The notes under the pieces were generated by a model that was not told the DNA's origin, searched no databases, and worked only from the letters and a program-made list of their open reading frames with translations. Below, one piece after another: positions 61,301 to 64,000 of a DNA stretch of 64,000 nucleotides (positions are counted from its first letter, which is position 1; each line of letters opens with the position of its first letter). The position numbers and the translations under genes were made by a program. The DNA is from Prunus persica. Taxonomy: Eukaryota > Streptophyta > Magnoliopsida > Rosales > Rosaceae. The stretch is taken from assembly GCF_000346465.2 (NCBI RefSeq), contig NC_034016.1, positions 3,183,391 through 3,247,390 on the forward strand, in the 5' to 3' direction.

Positions 61301-62096
61301 TGGGCTTCCGGCCCAGATATAACAAAATATGTGGGGAGCCTCAATTCATTATTTGAGGTTTATATTAATATTATCCATTTCGCGGTGTATTCTTAACAAC
61401 CGAAATTCACAAAATATATTTCTTTCTTGAGGTGTCGATTATAACAAAATCGAACTTTATTAAATTCATCATCTTCTTATGCCAAAGAAATATGTGGCAT
61501 ACCACAATTTGCAATAATACCTCAAGGGTTGTCCTTTTAATTGTTGGAACTTCAGGTTCTCAACACTGTTAAATTTTGAACTTCAGGCCAAAGCCACATA
61601 TTCTCATGGTATGGACATTTTTACAATTTTCTGTACACATTTCGGGACTTCAAGCCCTTACATAATTGTCCATATTTTGAGGAACTTCTGGCATCTCATT
61701 TAATTGCTCATCCATGAGTTTAAGGAACTGCAGGTTCCTTTTTGTATATAGTGACGGTTTACCCAAAATGGTTAATATTTATACATACGTCACTATTCAT
61801 GTGAATAGTACTATTCATCAAGTCATGAATACGTATCTATTCATGTGTACAGTACATCTGCCAGTACAGTTATCATCCATGTGTACGGCACTATGAACCA
61901 ATAAAGTACTGTTACATCATTAAGGAACTCTAGGTCCTTATTTACATGTCAGGGATCAAGGACCCTTAAGTCCAATCACATGTTTACAAATATAGTACCG
62001 GAGAGACTGCCAGCTCTCATATTAATATCATCATCAAGGATCTTCAAGTCCTGATGTAATTGTATGATGAGGATCAAAGAACTTCTGGTCCTGATC
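58318..62096. repeat. Dispersed short palindromes with CTTCAGG-like loops
   Basis: At least ten short perfect or near-perfect stems enclose a 4-7-base loop, most often TTCAG or TGCAG: 58,318-58,332 (TGTGC/GCACA), 58,364-58,379 (AATCCT/AGGATT), 58,450-58,464 (ATCAC/GTGAT), 59,035-59,049 (CATGC/GCATG), 59,081-59,099 (TATGGG/CCCATA), 61,301-61,315 (TGGGC/GCCCA), 61,546-61,560 (GGAAC/GTTCT), 61,722-61,740 (AAGGAAC/GTTCCTT), 61,921-61,940 (TAAGGA/TCCTTA), 62,032-62,056 (CATCA-GGA/TCC-TGATG). Stem bases differ, pairing is kept. They flank the antisense ORF on both sides. Confidence 0.75.
60359..60910 (+). CDS. Antisense coiled-coil ORF inside the retrotransposon
   Basis: Uninterrupted 183-codon ORF on the strand opposite to the element. 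It starts MASSSFCPNYFNLNDAPTTT. Residues of about 75-165 are predicted coiled coil with regular Leu/Met/Val heptads and many charged residues (RLRARANEVQRLTTENSSLQ, then EVEKLKGENNSLLKLV). It ends in a basic KLKRRRPLPSEASRT. No signal peptide or membrane segment. Its leader (about 60,180-60,358) is AT-rich with an A/T-rich possible TATA (near 60,247). It does not resemble gag, protease, RT or integrase. It may be a captured host gene or an element-specific accessory protein; the function is not recognised. The clean frame in an otherwise decayed element argues that it is or was recently selected. Confidence 0.7.
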   Translation: MASSSFCPNYFNLNDAPTTTSDAKVWRPSFVSQNRHITVNDSVMMNDATAVIVARNFITPMDEMLLTGRSEEEAIDDSMAFSIQSAASVSNMADRLRARANEVQRLTTENSSLQRMLHESQQEVEKLKGENNSLLKLVSSYSVDTLRRLDMLQVSNERILGDHEKLMAKLKRRRPLPSEASRT

Positions 62097-62166
62097 TGCA
62101 TACTGTAAAAACTCATCATACAGCACAATTAATCCATAAAATAAATTGCTGATAAATAAATTACTG

Positions 62167-62696
62167 GTATGGACGATAAACCCGCACCATACTTTAAATA
62201 AATGTAAATGTGCGGTAAAATAAATTCATAAATTAAATTGCTTGCTGTATGGACGTTAATCCCGCACCATACCTTAAATAAAATTAAATGTGCGGTAAAT
62301 TAAATTCGTAAAGTAAACGTGCTTGTATGGGCACTAATTCTGCTCCATACATTTAAATAAAAGCAAAGGCGTGGACGATAAACTCGCACCACCCTTTAAA
62401 TAAATATTGCCGTATGGGTAATAAACCTACACCATACCATAAATAATACTTTAAGTAAAAGTAATTTGCGATAAAGTAAACGTGCTTGTATGGGCACTAA
62501 TTCTGCTCCATACATTTAAATAAAAGTAAAGGCGTGGACGATAAACCCGCACCACCCTTTAAATAAATATTGCCGTATGGGTAATAAACCTACACCATAC
62601 CATAAATAAAATAAATGTGGGGATAAAAACCTCCACCTAATATATATGAAGTGCATAATATATTATATAGTGTGGGCAATATAACTGCGCCACTAT
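62167..62696. repeat. Array of ten short hairpins next to the primer site
   Basis: Hairpins at 62,167, 62,247, 62,324, 62,371, 62,412, 62,487, 62,534, 62,575, 62,617 and 62,667 (spacing 41-80). Stems alternate GTATGG/CCATAC, TGTATGG/CCATACA, GTGG/CCAC and ATAGTG/CACTAT, most around a loop like ACGATAAACCCGCA. A 163-bp segment (from 62,313) is repeated from 62,476. In element orientation this lies just after the 5' LTR and primer site, the usual position of packaging and dimerisation signals. Confidence 0.8.
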
Positions 62697-63027
62697 TCAA
62701 GATATAATAGATGAGTTTTAAGATCACACCATCATTTTATTACAATAATTTGTATTACAACGCGATGGGTAAAAAAATACACCACCATAAAATAACAGGA
62801 CTGATTAAACAACATAGAAATTACAAATTACGTTACAAAGAAGTAAATTAAACAAGCATGGATTAAACAACATAGAAACTGTGAGAACACAAAAAAGAAA
62901 GTTTGCATGTCGTTGTAGTAGTAAAGTGAGAGTAGACATATGACAGAGAGGAGACAGAGAAGTAACCACATAGTGTTGAGTTGAAAAAATTTCAAAAATA
63001 AAAGGAGAGACTATCGTGCTGATAACG

Positions 63028-63546
63028 TGTTATAAAAATAACCTGGAATATGTACGAATATTGAGCTGTACGTAAAGTAGATGAGACACAGCATTTAACG
63101 AGGTTCGGCTATGCCTACGTCCTCGGAGAGCAGCAGCAGTAACTTTTCACTATATAAAATAATATGGCTACAACTTTAGTGTTTACAACATGTGTGGCTC
63201 ACTGAATTTTCTCTCTAGGAGAATTTCTCTCTGCTCTCTCTTTCCTCTTTCTTCCTTCTCTTCCTCTTGTCTCTTTCCTTTTCTCTCTTTCCTCTTTTCT
63301 CTTTTTCCTCTCCTTTGTTTCCTCTTCTCTCTTTCCTCTCTTCTCTCTTTCCTCTTCTTTGTTTCTTTCCGTTTCTTTTTCTTCTTTGCAGGCAGAAGGA
63401 TTGCCTATTTATAGGCATGATAAATGGCACCCGTGATGTTTCTATCCAATCATCTTCACTATTCACTATTCACCCGTGAATAAACTCATGCACCAAAGTA
63501 TACAAACAAATAGTAAGTGGGCTCCACTACTTTATACTTTACAACA
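63028..63546 (-). repeat. 5' LTR of the retrotransposon
   Basis: Near-identical to the LTR at 57,123, with the same ends. Differences are a few substitutions and about ten bases of net length. Followed by GATAT at 63,547-63,551. Confidence 0.93.
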
Positions 63547-63691
63547 GATATTTTAAAAATCGTATTTATTGTTAGTTTTATTTATATTTTCTCTATTCCA
63601 AGTTCACAAATCTCTTTTACCAAAAAAATCCCTAAATATACATCATTCTTGAAAAGAAACATAAAACTTACAAGATAATTTATCAATTAAG

Positions 63692-63797
63692 GCATACGCA
63701 GGTTACACCAGTTAGTGATGGTAATAAGTCCGTTCTGTTGCACTCAAGTTCGAATCTTTATATTAGATTAATTTGTAATAATTTAAATTAAAAAAAA
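63692..63797 (+). mobile_element. Short SINE with perfect 10-bp target duplication
   Basis: ATCAATTAAG at 63,682-63,691 is repeated exactly at 63,798-63,807. The 106-bp insert has an A-box-like TTAGTGATGG, a B-box-like CAAGTTCGAATC and an A-run tail. Similar in size and structure to the insertion at 37,860, but the bodies differ. Confidence 0.85.
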
Positions 63798-63807
63798 ATC
63801 AATTAAG

Positions 63808-64000
63808 TGAAACTTAAGACTTTCTTGAATTAAGCAGAGACAACTGCCGCCCAACCAAATATACAACAAGCCACTTAAATGTCCTCCCTTGATTTCCTTG
63901 TTTGATGTACATGCATTTCTCTTCTTGATATTTTTCCCTTGTAATTTTTTAATGCAACAATGAACCTTCTTGTTTAGATGTGCTTGTCCTCTCTCCCTCT
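63808..64000. other. Spacer to right edge
   Basis: AT-rich with a pyrimidine-rich end. No feature recognised. Confidence 0.3.

Larger units (their letters stand above)
57123..63546 (-). mobile_element. LTR retrotransposon, Copia-derived, largely non-coding
   Basis: LTRs at 57,123-57,651 (529 bp) and 63,028-63,546 (519 bp) are near-identical, start TG and end CA, and are flanked by GATAT at 57,118-57,122 and 63,547-63,551. Orientation is minus. A polypurine tract (CCAAGGGGGAG) abuts the inner edge of the left LTR. The bases after the right LTR on the minus strand, CGTTATCAGCACGA, are a possible primer site sharing TATCAG with the initiator-Met type. Near 58,200-57,900 the minus strand shows scraps of a Copia reverse transcriptase/RNase H (KVLKHFY, RPDIIFS). 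No gag, protease or integrase was found, so it is non-autonomous. It contains an antisense ORF and hairpin arrays, listed separately. High LTR identity suggests a recent insertion. Confidence 0.93.

Overview
The window is plant nuclear DNA from a dicot, probably a woody rosid such as a Rosaceae/Prunus-type genome. Three observations support this: a cluster of TIR-NB-LRR (TNL) immune receptor genes of a kind grasses lack; spliced genes with GT-AG introns in AT-rich, transposon-filled spacers; and a plant cellulose synthase. The family assignment is inference. One run of 100 N (5158-5257) marks an assembly gap.

Layout. 1-30,000 is a decaying resistance-gene cluster on the minus strand with three TNL copies. 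Copy A (left edge, incomplete in the window) looks intact where visible. Copy B (about 6.66-9.32 kb) and copy C (about 24.3-28.24 kb) are broken by deletions, frameshifts and stops. An orphan TNL C-terminal domain lies at 23.3-23.7 kb. Copies B and C share upstream DNA that includes the same Copia remnant, so they arose by segmental duplication. Interleaved are two degenerate DUF1985/Ulp1-type transposon genes (3.3-3.9 and 13.2-16.2 kb), a nested insertion with a 95-bp hairpin repeat array, three copies of an egg-cell-secreted EC1 gene (one intact, one with two lesions, one 3' scrap), a tRNA-His gene and several tRNA-derived SINE-like insertions.

30,000-38,800 is gene-poor. 39,916-45,707 is a complete 14-exon cellulose synthase gene (plus strand, 1096 codons before the stop), of the primary-wall CESA6-like class. 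46,896-56,538 (minus strand) is a large 13-exon gene for a basic, probably nuclear protein of about 2,343 residues. Most of its internal exons are tandem copies of one another, and every intron from the second onward is phase 1, so each duplication kept the reading frame.

57,123-63,546 is a complete LTR retrotransposon insertion (minus orientation, GATAT target duplication, LTRs of about 520 bp). It has only a scrap of Copia pol-like sequence. Its interior instead carries an antisense coiled-coil ORF, an array of ten short hairpins next to the primer site, and many dispersed short palindromes with a CTTCAGG-like loop.

The most unusual features are the exon-duplication gene, the hairpin-rich retroelement with its antisense ORF, and the 95-bp array whose stem bases change in a paired way between copies. 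All gene models were read by hand from splice signals and frame continuity; no database search was possible.
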